Source of the DNA: Ramlibacter ginsenosidimutans
GTDB lineage: Bacteria; Pseudomonadota; Gammaproteobacteria; Burkholderiales; Burkholderiaceae_C
DNA: 64,000 nucleotides
Direction: 5' to 3' (one strand)
Assembly: GCF_042678185.1 (NCBI RefSeq)
Contig: NZ_JBHUDQ010000003.1
A program made the translations under genes and the position numbers. The notes under the pieces were generated by a model, which was not told the DNA's origin, made no database searches, and saw nothing but the letters and a program-made list of their open reading frames with translations. This document shows positions 54,773 to 63,230 of this stretch, one piece after another. Each line of letters begins with the position of its first letter. Positions within the stretch are counted from its first letter, which is position 1.

Positions 54773-55506
54773 TGGCCGACTTCGTTCTCGTGCACGGCGC
54801 CTGGCACGGCGGCTGGTGCTGGCGCCGCGTGGTGGACGCGCTCCATGCGCAAGGCCACCGCGCGTTCGCGGTGACGCTGACGGGAGTGGGCGAACGCGCG
54901 CATCTGATGTCGCCGCTCATCACGCTGGAGACGCACATCGCCGACGTGGTGAACGCGATCGAAGCGGAGGAGTTGCAGCAGCCGGTGCTCGCCGTGCACT
55001 CCTACGCCGGCATGATCGGCACGGCGGTGGCGGACCGCATGCCCCAGCGCCTGAAGCACCTGGTGTACGTGGACGCCGTGGTGCCGCGCCCCGGCGAAAG
55101 CTGGAGCAGCACGCACGCGAGCGCCACCCGCGAGGCGCGCCTGGCTGCCGCCCAGGCCTCGCCCGACTACGCCTTCCCGCCGCCCGACCCGGCCGTGTTC
55201 GGCCTCGCGGCCGAAGACCACGCCTGGGTGCGGCGGCGCCAGACCCCGCATCCCGGCCACACCTACCAGGCGCCGCTGCAGTTCGATCCGCGCCGCGTCG
55301 CCAGCGTGCCCCGCACCTTCGTGGACTGCGTGCAGCCTCGGCTGGGCACGATCGACTCGATCCGCCCGCGGGTGCGCGACGCGAACTTCTGGGACGGCGC
55401 CTGGACCGGCGGCGGCGGCGTGCGCGTGGTCGAGATGCAGACCGGCCACGATCCGATGGTCAGTGCGCCCCGCGAACTGGCGGACCTGCTGTCCGCATGC
55501 GCCTGA
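54772..55506 (+). CDS. Alpha/beta hydrolase (salicylate-esterase/EstC-like)
   Basis: The 244-residue protein starts MADFVLVHGAWHGGWCWRRV, the oxyanion motif of plant-esterase-like hydrolases. The nucleophile is S77 (AVHSYAGMIG, a variant of G-x-S-x-G), and TGHDPMVSAP carries the C-terminal histidine. Coupling to a CoA-transferase suggests handling of an ester, or of a product of that enzyme. Confidence 0.87.
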   Translation: MADFVLVHGAWHGGWCWRRVVDALHAQGHRAFAVTLTGVGERAHLMSPLITLETHIADVVNAIEAEELQQPVLAVHSYAGMIGTAVADRMPQRLKHLVYVDAVVPRPGESWSSTHASATREARLAAAQASPDYAFPPPDPAVFGLAAEDHAWVRRRQTPHPGHTYQAPLQFDPRRVASVPRTFVDCVQPRLGTIDSIRPRVRDANFWDGAWTGGGGVRVVEMQTGHDPMVSAPRELADLLSACA

Positions 55507-55599
55507 CGTTCGTCGCTTGACCCAGCTCAGGCAAGAACTTCCCGCTTGGAGGACAATGTTTCCCTGGCAGGCCACCCACCGGTGGCGAGGCAGACAAGC

Positions 55600-56103
55600 A
55601 TGGCATTGCAGAAGCGTTGGATCCTGGGCGCGGCAGCGGCGGTGATCGTCGCGGCCGGCGCCTTCTACGTGGCGGCGGGTTCCTCCGCGGCCCCGCAGAG
55701 TACCTTCGTGCTGCTCGACGGCACGAAGAAGACGACCGCCGACCTGAAGGGCAAGGTGACCCTGGTCAACTTCTGGGCCACCAGCTGCACGACCTGCGTG
55801 GGCGAGATGCCCAAGATGGTCTCCACCTACGACACGTACCACGCCAAGGGCTACGAGCACCTCGCCGTCGCGATGAGCTACGACCCGCCGGACTATGTCG
55901 TCAACTTCACGCAGACGCGCAAGCTGCCCTTCGAGGTCGCGATCGACAACACCGGCGCCGTGGCCAAGGCCTGGGGCGAGGTGCAGCTCACGCCCACGTC
56001 GTACCTGGTGAACAAGAAGGGCGAGATCGTGAAGCGCTACGTCGGCGAGCCCGACTTCAACGAGCTGCATGCGCTGATCGAGAAGCTGCTGGCCGAGTCC
56101 TGA
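55600..56103 (+). CDS. TlpA-like membrane-anchored thioredoxin
   Basis: The 167-residue protein has an N-terminal signal anchor (WILGAAAAVIVAAGAFYVAA) and a thioredoxin fold with active site C63-T-T-C66 (WATSCTTCVGEMPK). The cis-proline loop is VQLTPTSYLVNKKG. It faces the periplasm and likely reduces disulfides, as in cytochrome c maturation. The start is ATG 55600; an earlier in-frame ATG at 55546 gives no signal anchor at the N-terminus. Confidence 0.9.
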   Translation: MALQKRWILGAAAAVIVAAGAFYVAAGSSAAPQSTFVLLDGTKKTTADLKGKVTLVNFWATSCTTCVGEMPKMVSTYDTYHAKGYEHLAVAMSYDPPDYVVNFTQTRKLPFEVAIDNTGAVAKAWGEVQLTPTSYLVNKKGEIVKRYVGEPDFNELHALIEKLLAES

Positions 56104-56121
56104 AGGCTGTCAGCGCCAACG

Positions 56122-56148
56122 AAAAAGCCCCGCGATGCGGGGCTTTTT
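56122..56148. terminator. Intrinsic terminator after the thioredoxin gene
   Basis: AGCCCCGC and GCGGGGCT form an 8-bp stem with loop GAT, flanked by AAAA and TTTT, so it can work on both strands. It begins 18 bases after the gene's stop. Confidence 0.9.
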
Positions 56149-56293
56149 CATGGGGCCTGCACAAGGCGCTCGCTGGGGCCGGGTTGGCGGAGCTCGGGAT
56201 GGCCGCGGGACGGCCTGACTCGCCCGCCGCAAAGCGCTAAGATCCGCCGTCCATGGACTCGCATCCCGGACCTTGGACCCTGCCCCCCCGCCC

Positions 56294-56806
56294 GTGATCG
56301 AACTCAGCAGCCCGGCCAGCGCGCGCGACATGGATGAAGTCCGCGCGGTCTTCCGGGAGTACGCCGAAGGGCTCGGCGTCGATCTGTGCTTCCAGAACTT
56401 CGACGAGGAGCTGCGAACGCTCCCCGGTGACTACGCGGCGCCGCGCGGCGCGCTGTTCCTCGCACGCGTCGACGGCGAGCTCGCCGGTTGCTGCGCACTG
56501 CGTCCGCTCGACAGCGCCGACTACCCGAACGCCGCGGAGATGAAGCGGCTGTACGTCCGCAAAGCGTTCCGCGGTTTCGGCCTCGGCCGCCAGCTGGCCG
56601 AAGCTGCGCTGGATGCGGCGCGCCGCGGCGGCTACGACTGCGTGCTGCTCGACACGCTGGACGACATGGAAGCGGCCCGCGCGCTGTACGAGGACCTCGG
56701 CTTCGAGGACATCCCGCCCTACTATCACAACCCCATCGCCGGCGCGCACTACCTCAAGGCCGACCTGTGGCACAGCGGGCCGGCGCCGTTGAGCAGCCGG
56801 TTCTGA
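56294..56806 (+). CDS. GNAT family N-acetyltransferase
   Basis: The 170-residue protein has the GNAT acetyl-CoA site (MKRLYVRKAFRGFGLGRQLA) and the ALYEDLGFEDIPPYY strand. It is close to the FQNFDEEL-type family common in proteobacteria. The start is GTG 56294; an upstream TTG is less likely. The acceptor substrate is unknown. Confidence 0.87.
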   Translation: MIELSSPASARDMDEVRAVFREYAEGLGVDLCFQNFDEELRTLPGDYAAPRGALFLARVDGELAGCCALRPLDSADYPNAAEMKRLYVRKAFRGFGLGRQLAEAALDAARRGGYDCVLLDTLDDMEAARALYEDLGFEDIPPYYHNPIAGAHYLKADLWHSGPAPLSSRF

Positions 56807-56851
56807 TTGGCCGCACCGCCGCTGTGTCAGCCGGCGCGATGGCGGACATGG

Positions 56852-56949
56852 GAACGCAGAGGACGCAAAGGTTGCGCAGAGAACGCAGAGAGCTTCCTTG
56901 AAACGTTCTTTGACTGCGGCCTCTGCGTCTCTTTGCGTCCTCTGCGTTC
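56852..56949. repeat. 19-bp perfect inverted repeat between GNAT and peroxiredoxin genes
   Basis: GAACGCAGAGGACGCAAAG (56852-56870) is exactly repeated in inverse at 56931-56949. The 60-base interior holds further CGCAGAG / CTCTGCG arms. Such CGCAGAG-rich elements are scattered through many proteobacterial genomes. Short open frames across it are by-products of the repeat. The two flanking genes converge. Confidence 0.85.
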
Positions 56950-56994
56950 ACTTGCCCGCTCTGGCCCAGCGCGGACCAGGGGGCACCGTTCGCC

Positions 56995-57501
56995 TCAGCC
57001 CTTGGCTTGCGCCAGCAGCGTCTGGGCGTCGCTCACTTCGAACTTGCCCGGTGCCTCGACGTTCAGCGAGACGACCTTGCCGTCCTTCACCAGCATCGAA
57101 TAGCGGTTGCTGCGCAGGCCCATGCCGCGCGCGGTGAGGTCCAGCGTCAGGCCGGTGGCCTTGGCGAAGTCGCCGCTGCCGTCGGCCAGCATGCGCACCT
57201 TGCCATTGGTCTTCTGGTCGCGCGCCCAGGCGCCCATCACGAAGGCGTCGTTGACGCTCACGCACCAGATCTCGTCGACGCCCGCGGCCTTCAGGTCGTT
57301 GAACTTCTCCACGTAGCCGGGCACGTGCTTGGCCGAGCAGGTGGGCGTGAAGGCGCCGGGCAGCGCGAACAGCGCGATGGTCTTGCCCTTGGCGGCATCG
57401 CGGACCTTCACCGGGTTGGGCCCGATGCTGCAGCCGTTGCCTTCGACTTCCGAATATTCCATCAGGGTGACATCAGGGAGCTGGTCGCCGACCTTGATCA
57501 T
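56995..57501 (-). CDS. Peroxiredoxin (Prx5/AhpE-like, redoxin family)
   Basis: The 168-residue protein has the peroxidatic C55 in PGAFTPTCSAKHVPGY and the Prx5-type WCVSVNDAFVMGAWARDQ segment. Prx5 enzymes reduce peroxides with glutathione/glutaredoxin or thioredoxin. The start ATG 57501 has GAGGAG upstream. It lies downstream of the rpsQ terminator and has room for little promoter, so it may be served by read-through or a promoter overlapping the terminator. Confidence 0.92.
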   Translation of the reverse strand: MIKVGDQLPDVTLMEYSEVEGNGCSIGPNPVKVRDAAKGKTIALFALPGAFTPTCSAKHVPGYVEKFNDLKAAGVDEIWCVSVNDAFVMGAWARDQKTNGKVRMLADGSGDFAKATGLTLDLTARGMGLRSNRYSMLVKDGKVVSLNVEAPGKFEVSDAQTLLAQAKG

Positions 57502-57524
57502 GGTGATCTCCTCGTTGGGGTGGG

Positions 57525-57557
57525 AAAACAAAAACGGCCCACGATTGTGGGCCGTTT
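57525..57557 (-). terminator. Intrinsic terminator after rpsQ
   Basis: On the minus strand an 11-bp perfect stem (AAACGGCCCAC / GTGGGCCGTTT, loop of four) is followed by more T residues (TTTTTGTTTT). It begins 28 bases after rpsQ and ends the ribosomal operon before rplN. Confidence 0.93.
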
Positions 57558-57585
57558 CCGGTTTGCCTGCAGGCGCTGGCGAGGA

Positions 57586-57855
57586 TCAGACCTCGGCGGC
57601 CTTTTCGACCAGGCGGGTCGCGATCCAGTTCTTGGTCTTGGAGATCGGCTTGCTCTCCTGGATCTCGATCACGTCGCCCGTGTGGAACTCGCCCTTCTCG
57701 TCGTGCGCGTGGTACTTGCTCGACTTCATCACGATCTTTCCATACAGCGCGTGCTTCACGCGGCGCTCGACCAGCACGGTCACGGTCTTGGCGCGCTTGT
57801 CGCTCACCACCTTGCCGACGAGGGTGCGCTTGAGGGAGGTCTTGGCTTCCGTCAT
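57586..57855 (-). CDS. rpsQ: 30S ribosomal protein S17
   Basis: The 89-residue S17 shows KRTLVGKVVSDKRAKTVTVL and KYHAHDE. The start is ATG 57855, with AAGGAG at good distance; a GTG at 57861 is not needed. It is last in this ribosomal operon. Confidence 0.96.
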   Translation of the reverse strand: MTEAKTSLKRTLVGKVVSDKRAKTVTVLVERRVKHALYGKIVMKSSKYHAHDEKGEFHTGDVIEIQESKPISKTKNWIATRLVEKAAEV

Positions 57856-57864
57856 GTTCACTCC

Positions 57865-58071
57865 TTACGACTTGGCGGATTCCGCACGCTTCTGGGCCAG
57901 GATGGTCTTGGCGCGAGCGATGTCACGGCGCGTGGAGCGCAGCGTGGCGGTGTTGTTGAGTTGTTGCGTGGCCTTCTGCATGCGCAGTCCGAAATGGGCC
58001 TTCTGCAGGCTCTTCACTTCGGCTTCCACGCCGGCGGCGTCCTTGGAACGGAGATCCTTGGCTTTCGTCAT
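57865..58071 (-). CDS. rpmC: 50S ribosomal protein L29
   Basis: The 68-residue L29 is two helices with the LRMQKATQQLNNTATLRSTR motif. Its 9-base gap to rpsQ and 12-base gap to rplP fit the standard S10 operon order. Confidence 0.95.
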   Translation of the reverse strand: MTKAKDLRSKDAAGVEAEVKSLQKAHFGLRMQKATQQLNNTATLRSTRRDIARAKTILAQKRAESAKS

Positions 58072-58083
58072 GTTCTTCGCTCC

Positions 58084-58500
58084 TTACTGGCCGATCATGC
58101 GGCTGACGAAGGTCGTGCGCAGCGGCAGCTTGGCGGCAGCCAGCTGGAACGCTTCGCGCGCGAGCGCTTCGGGCACGCCGACGATCTCGAACACGACCTT
58201 GCCCGGCTGGATCTCGGCCACGTAGTACTCCGGGTTGCCCTTGCCGTTGCCCATGCGGACTTCGGCGGGCTTCTGGGAGATCGGCTTGTCCGGGAACACG
58301 CGGATCCAGATGCGGCCGCCACGCTTGACGTGACGGGAGATCGCGCGACGCGCGGCCTCGATCTGGCGGGCCGTCAGGCGGCCACGGTCGGTGCACTTGA
58401 GGCCGAAGTCACCGAAGGCCACGGTGTTACCCGTGGTCGCGATGCCCGTGTTGCGGCCTTTTTGCTCTTTGCGGTATTTGCGGCGAGCGGGTTGCAGCAT
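58084..58500 (-). CDS. rplP: 50S ribosomal protein L16
   Basis: The 138-residue L16 begins MLQPARRKYRKEQKGRN, and GRIWIRVFPDKPIS and RMGNGKGNPEYYVA are conserved. It binds 23S rRNA near the A site. Confidence 0.97.
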   Translation of the reverse strand: MLQPARRKYRKEQKGRNTGIATTGNTVAFGDFGLKCTDRGRLTARQIEAARRAISRHVKRGGRIWIRVFPDKPISQKPAEVRMGNGKGNPEYYVAEIQPGKVVFEIVGVPEALAREAFQLAAAKLPLRTTFVSRMIGQ

Positions 58501-58523
58501 TTGTTCTCTCCTTTACCGTCGGA

Positions 58524-59438
<915 letters not shown>

Positions 59439-59446
59439 AGTCTTCC

Positions 59447-59779
59447 TTAGTTCCCGACGGTCACGTACACGTGGCACGTGCCCTTGCTGATGCGGTTGCC
59501 GCGGCCCTTGGCGCGCGCCGTGAATCGCTTCAGCACGGTGCCTTGTTCCACGTAGATCGTCTTGACCTTCAGCTCGTCGATGTCGACGCCGTCGTTGTGC
59601 TCGGCGTTCGCGATCGCGGACTCCAGAACCTTCTTGACGATGACGGCACCCTTCTTCTGCGTGAAGTTCAGGATGTTCAGGGCCTGGTCCACCTTCTTGC
59701 CGCGGATCAGGTCGGCCACGAGTCGGCCCTTGTCGACGGACAGGCGCACGCCGCGGAGAATTGCCTTGGTTTCAGCCAT
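59447..59779 (-). CDS. rplV: 50S ribosomal protein L22
   Basis: The 110-residue L22 shows RLSVDKGRLVADLIRGKKVD and the loop end RAKGRGNRISKGTCHVYV that reaches into the peptide exit tunnel. It lies nine bases before rpsC. Confidence 0.97.
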   Translation of the reverse strand: MAETKAILRGVRLSVDKGRLVADLIRGKKVDQALNILNFTQKKGAVIVKKVLESAIANAEHNDGVDIDELKVKTIYVEQGTVLKRFTARAKGRGNRISKGTCHVYVTVGN

Positions 59780-59788
59780 TTCTCTGCC

Positions 59789-60067
59789 TCACTTCTTCAC
59801 GACTTTTTTGTCGGCGGGGTGACCCTTGAAGGTGCGCGTCAGGGCGAATTCGCCCAGCTTGTGGCCCACCATCTGGTCGGTGATGTAGACCGGAACGTGC
59901 TGCTTGCCGTTGTGAACGGCGATGGTCAGCCCGATGAAATCGGGCAGGATCATCGAGCGGCGCGACCAGGTCTTGATCGGCTTCTTGTCCTTGATGGCAT
60001 TGGCCTTCTCGACCTTGCCCACCAGGTGGTGGTCCACAAACGGACCCTTCTTGAGAGAACGCGTCAT
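59789..60067 (-). CDS. rpsS: 30S ribosomal protein S19
   Basis: The 92-residue S19 shows MTRSLKKGPFVDHHLVGKVE and FIGLTIAVHNGKQHVPVYIT. It binds the 16S head with S13. Confidence 0.97.
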   Translation of the reverse strand: MTRSLKKGPFVDHHLVGKVEKANAIKDKKPIKTWSRRSMILPDFIGLTIAVHNGKQHVPVYITDQMVGHKLGEFALTRTFKGHPADKKVVKK

Positions 60068-60079
60068 TTGTGCGACCCC

Positions 60080-60904
60080 TTACTTCTTGCGGCGCGAGAC
60101 GATGAACGTCTGCGTGCGCTTGTTGTTGCGAGTACGGTAGCCCTTGGTCAGGTTGCCCCACGGGTCCACCGGCGGCTTGCCGGTACCGGTGCGGCCCTCA
60201 CCACCACCGTGCGGGTGGTCGATCGGGTTCATCGCGACGCCGCGCACCGTCGGGCGGATGCCCATGTGGCGCTTGACGCCGGCCTTGCCGATCTGGCGCA
60301 GGCTGTGCTCTTCGTTGGCGACCTCGCCGATCGTGGCGCGGCACTCGATGTGGATGCGGCGCACTTCACCGGAGCGCATGCGGACCTGCGCGTAGGTGCC
60401 TTCGCGAGCCAGCAGCGTCGCGGAGGTGCCGGCCGAACGCACGATCTGCGCGCCCTTGCCGGGTTGCAGTTCGATGCAGTGGATGGTCGAACCCACCGGG
60501 ATGTTGCGGATCGGCAGGGTGTTGCCCGCGCGGATCGGCGCTTCGGAACCGGACAGCAGGGTCGTGCCGACATCGACGCCGCGCGGGGCGATGATGTAGC
60601 GGCGCTCGCCGTCGGCGTACACCACCAGGGCGATGTGGGCCGTGCGGTTCGGGTCGTACTCGATGCGCTCCACCTTGGCCGGCACGCCGTCCTTGTCGCG
60701 ACGGAAGTCGACGACGCGGTAGTGGTGCTTGTGGCCGCCGCCCTTGTGGCGGGTGGTGATGTGGCCGTTGTTGTTGCGGCCGGCCTTCTGGAACTGGGGC
60801 TCCAGCAGCGGCGCGTACGGGTCACCCTTGTACAGGTGGTCCCGCGAGATCTTCACCACGGCGCGCTGGCCGGGCGAAGTCGGTTTCATCTTGATGACTG
60901 CCAT
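60080..60904 (-). CDS. rplB: 50S ribosomal protein L2
   Basis: The 274-residue L2 has the peptidyl-transferase-proximal motif AMNPIDHPHGGGEGRTG and the N-terminal MAVIKMKPTSPGQRAVVKIS. The length is standard. Confidence 0.98.
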   Translation of the reverse strand: MAVIKMKPTSPGQRAVVKISRDHLYKGDPYAPLLEPQFQKAGRNNNGHITTRHKGGGHKHHYRVVDFRRDKDGVPAKVERIEYDPNRTAHIALVVYADGERRYIIAPRGVDVGTTLLSGSEAPIRAGNTLPIRNIPVGSTIHCIELQPGKGAQIVRSAGTSATLLAREGTYAQVRMRSGEVRRIHIECRATIGEVANEEHSLRQIGKAGVKRHMGIRPTVRGVAMNPIDHPHGGGEGRTGTGKPPVDPWGNLTKGYRTRNNKRTQTFIVSRRKK

Positions 60905-60906
60905 GA

Positions 60907-61239
60907 TTAAGCGGTCTCCCCGGAGAAGTTCAGCTCCTGGCCGGGCTGCAGCGTCACATACGCCTTGCGGATGTTGTCGCGGCGACCCTGCGAGCGGCCG
61001 AAGCGCTTCTGCTTGCCCTTGATGTTCGCCACGGACACGCCCTTGACCTGCACGCTGAACATCAGTTCAACGGCAGCCTTGATCTCGGGCTTGGTCGCGT
61101 CCTGCAGCACCTTGAAGGTCACCGCATTGGACTTGTCGGCCACCATCGTGGCCTTCTCGGACACGATCGGCGCGACCAGCACCTGCATCAGGCGGCCTTC
61201 GTCGAATTTCTTGGCGGAATTGTTCGAAGCGGCGCTCAT
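60907..61239 (-). CDS. rplW: 50S ribosomal protein L23
   Basis: The 110-residue L23 has VLVAPIVSEKATMVADK and VKGVSVANIKGKQKRFGRSQ. Its ATG overlaps the rplD stop as ATGA. L23 docks trigger factor and SRP at the tunnel exit. Its N-terminus is some 12 residues longer than in E. coli. Confidence 0.96.
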   Translation of the reverse strand: MSAASNNSAKKFDEGRLMQVLVAPIVSEKATMVADKSNAVTFKVLQDATKPEIKAAVELMFSVQVKGVSVANIKGKQKRFGRSQGRRDNIRKAYVTLQPGQELNFSGETA

Positions 61240-61856
61240 GCGAACATCTCCTTCAGCTTCTCGATCGCGCCCTTGGTGACGAGCACTTTCTTGTAGTGCA
61301 CCAGGCTCACCGGGTCGGCGTAACGCGGCTCGACCACGAGCACGTTCTGCAGGTTGCGGGAAGCGAGGTACAGGTTTTCGTCCACTTCGTCGGCGATCAC
61401 CAGCACCGACTCCAGGTTCATGGCCTTGAACCTGGCGGCCAGCTGCTTGGTCTTGGGGCTGTCGACCTTGAGGGAATCGACAACGGCCAGGCGCCCGTCG
61501 CGGGCCAGCTGGGAGAAGATGGACGCCATGCCGGCGCGGTACATCTTCTTGTTGATCTTCTGGGTGAAGTTCTCGTCCGGGCTGTTCGGGAAGATGCGGC
61601 CGCCCCCACGCCACAGCGGGGAGGAGGTCATGCCGGCGCGAGCGCGGCCGGTGCCCTTCTGGCGGAACGGCTTCTTGGTCGAGTGCTTGACCATCTCGCG
61701 GTCCTTCTGCGCCCGCGTGCCTTGACGCGCGTTCGCCTGGAAGGCCACAACGATCTGGTGCACCAGGGCTTCGTTGTATTCACGGCCGAACACGGTCTCG
61801 GGGGCGTCGATCTTCGACGCGGCCTGGCCCTGCTCGTTCAGGAGTTCGAGTTGCAT
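61236..61856 (-). CDS. rplD: 50S ribosomal protein L4
   Basis: The 206-residue L4 has the tunnel loop (KPFRQKGTGRARAGMTSSPL) and GGGRIFPN. In E. coli L4 also represses its own operon at the leader; the rplC leader here has structure that could serve a similar purpose. Confidence 0.97.
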   Translation of the reverse strand: MQLELLNEQGQAASKIDAPETVFGREYNEALVHQIVVAFQANARQGTRAQKDREMVKHSTKKPFRQKGTGRARAGMTSSPLWRGGGRIFPNSPDENFTQKINKKMYRAGMASIFSQLARDGRLAVVDSLKVDSPKTKQLAARFKAMNLESVLVIADEVDENLYLASRNLQNVLVVEPRYADPVSLVHYKKVLVTKGAIEKLKEMFA

Positions 61857-62555
61857 TTACTTCTTCCCCTTCTCGGCCTTGGCTTGCGCCTGGACCGGCT
61901 TGGGCTGGCCCTTGGCGGCCAGGCGGACGGTCACGAAACCGTTCTTCGCGCCGGGGACGGCGCCCCTGACCATCAGCAGGCCACGGGTCTCGTCGACACG
62001 GATCACGTCGAGGTTCTGCACGGTGGTGGTCACGTCGCCGAGGTGGCCCGACATCTTCTTGCCGGGGAACACGCGGCCGGGATCCTGCGCCATCGAGATC
62101 GAGCCGGGAACGTTGTGCGAACGGCTGTTGCCGTGCGAAGCCCGCTGCGACTTGAAGTTGTGGCGCTTGATCGTGCCGGTGAAGCCCTTGCCGATCGAGG
62201 TGCCCTGCACGTCGACGACCTGGCCCGCGGCGAAGATGTCCTGCACCGGCACCGTCTTGCCGGGGGCGTACTTGCCCGCGGTGTCGGCGTCGACGCGGAA
62301 TTCACGGATGATTTCACCGGCTTCCACGCCCGCCTTCGCGAGGTGGCCGGCGAGCGGCTTGGTCACGCGCGAGGTGCGGCGCGAGCCGAACGTGACCTGC
62401 AGGGCCACGTAGCCGTCGTTGTCCTGGTTCTTGACCTGGGTGACGCGGTTGTTGGACACGTCGAGCACCGTGACGGGAACAGCGTCCCCCTCATCGGTGA
62501 ACAGGCGCATCATGCCCACCTTGCGGCCCAGCAACCCGAGGCTGCTCAGACTCAT
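61857..62555 (-). CDS. rplC: 50S ribosomal protein L3
   Basis: The 232-residue L3 begins MSLSSLGLLGRKVGMMRLFT and has HGNSRSHNVPGSISMAQDPG, with glutamine methylation site Q in AQDPG. A Lys/Ala tail follows residue 215. The start is ATG 62555 with GGAG upstream. It is first in its transcription unit because a terminator separates it from rpsJ. Confidence 0.97.
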   Translation of the reverse strand: MSLSSLGLLGRKVGMMRLFTDEGDAVPVTVLDVSNNRVTQVKNQDNDGYVALQVTFGSRRTSRVTKPLAGHLAKAGVEAGEIIREFRVDADTAGKYAPGKTVPVQDIFAAGQVVDVQGTSIGKGFTGTIKRHNFKSQRASHGNSRSHNVPGSISMAQDPGRVFPGKKMSGHLGDVTTTVQNLDVIRVDETRGLLMVRGAVPGAKNGFVTVRLAAKGQPKPVQAQAKAEKGKK

Positions 62556-62639
62556 GTTGTTACTCCGTTGCTTTCGCTGCGGCCGCTGCAATTGGCTGCC
62601 ACGTCTGGGCCTCGAAGGCCCTGCGAAAGAGGGTTGATG

Positions 62640-62672
62640 AAAAAGCTCCGCCCGGCCGAAACCGAGCGAAGC
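62640..62672 (-). promoter_or_regulatory. Terminator-like stem-loop in the rplC leader
   Basis: Minus-strand GCTTCGCTCGG and CCGGGCGGAGC pair over 11 positions (three G-U pairs in RNA) around a six-base loop and are followed by TTTTT. It lies right after the predicted transcription start and 85 bases before rplC. It could be an attenuator, a 5'-stabilising stem, or a stop for transcripts coming from upstream. Confidence 0.6.
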
Positions 62673-62677
62673 CTGCA

Positions 62678-62706
62678 ATTGTAGCAGTCTTCCTACAGGC
62701 TTGCCA
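62678..62706 (-). promoter_or_regulatory. Candidate promoter of the rplC-rpsQ operon
   Basis: TACAAT (62683-62678) and TGGCAA (62706-62701) on the minus strand are 17 bases apart, a good -10 with a fair -35. The site lies between the rpsJ terminator and rplC. Confidence 0.6.
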
Positions 62707-62736
62707 GCGATCTCGTTGCGGCGACCGTAAGCTGGT

Positions 62737-62805
62737 GGTGAGTGCGAGCGAACCCCAGCGGTTTGCGCGTGCGAGCCGTCCAAGCTGGGGTTCGCTGCGC
62801 TCACC
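62737..62805. repeat. Long inverted repeat in the rpsJ-rplC spacer
   Basis: The arms (62737-62759 and 62784-62805) share GCTGGGGTTCGCT and CTCACC blocks in inverse orientation, with one extra base and one mismatch, giving about 21 pairs around a 24-base loop. Rest of the 358-bp spacer holds the terminator, promoter and leader stem listed here. Confidence 0.8.
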
Positions 62806-62867
62806 GCAAGCCTACGAACAGCCGCGCCCACGAACACCCGCACCTGCATGCCGCAGCACCGGAAAAG

Positions 62868-62891
62868 AAAAGCCGCCCGAAGGCGGCTTTT
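62868..62891. terminator. Intrinsic terminator after rpsJ
   Basis: AAAAGCCGCC and GGCGGCTTTT form a perfect 10-bp stem with tetraloop (CGAA on the plus strand, TTCG on the minus strand). On the minus strand it begins 23 bases after the rpsJ stop and ends in TTTTCTTTT. Confidence 0.9.
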
Positions 62892-62913
62892 CGCGGGAAA
62901 CCAGGCAGCAGGA

Positions 62914-63225
62914 TTACTGCAGCTTGATCTCGACGTCCACGCCGGCCGGCAGGTCCAGCTTCATCAGGGCGTCGACCGTCTTGTCGGTCGGGTCGACGAT
63001 GTCCATCAGGCGCTGGTGGGTGCGGATCTCGAACTGATCGCGGCTCGACTTGTTCACGTGCGGGGAACGCAGGATGTCGAAGCGCTTCATGCGGGTCGGC
63101 AGGGGCACGGGGCCCTTGACGATCGCGCCGGTGCGCTTGGCCGTGTCGACGATCTCGGCGGCGGACTGGTCGATCAGCTTGTAATCGAACGCCTTGAGGC
63201 GGATGCGGATTTTCTGCTGGGCCAT
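62914..63225 (-). CDS. rpsJ: 30S ribosomal protein S10 (NusE)
   Basis: The 103-residue S10 has MAQQKIRIRLKAFDYKLIDQ and SPHVNKSSRDQFEIRTHQRL and ends VEIKLQ. The start is ATG 63225; an ATG six bases earlier adds two residues. S10 also acts as NusE in antitermination. It starts five bases after the tuf stop and is followed by a terminator. Confidence 0.97.
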   Translation of the reverse strand: MAQQKIRIRLKAFDYKLIDQSAAEIVDTAKRTGAIVKGPVPLPTRMKRFDILRSPHVNKSSRDQFEIRTHQRLMDIVDPTDKTVDALMKLDLPAGVDVEIKLQ

Positions 63226-63230
63226 CGCCA

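Noticed and set aside
56754..56951. Small open frame across the CGCAGAG repeat
   Set aside because: It is made by the inverted repeat itself; such peptides (CVLCV, SLRSLR) recur wherever this repeat is present.
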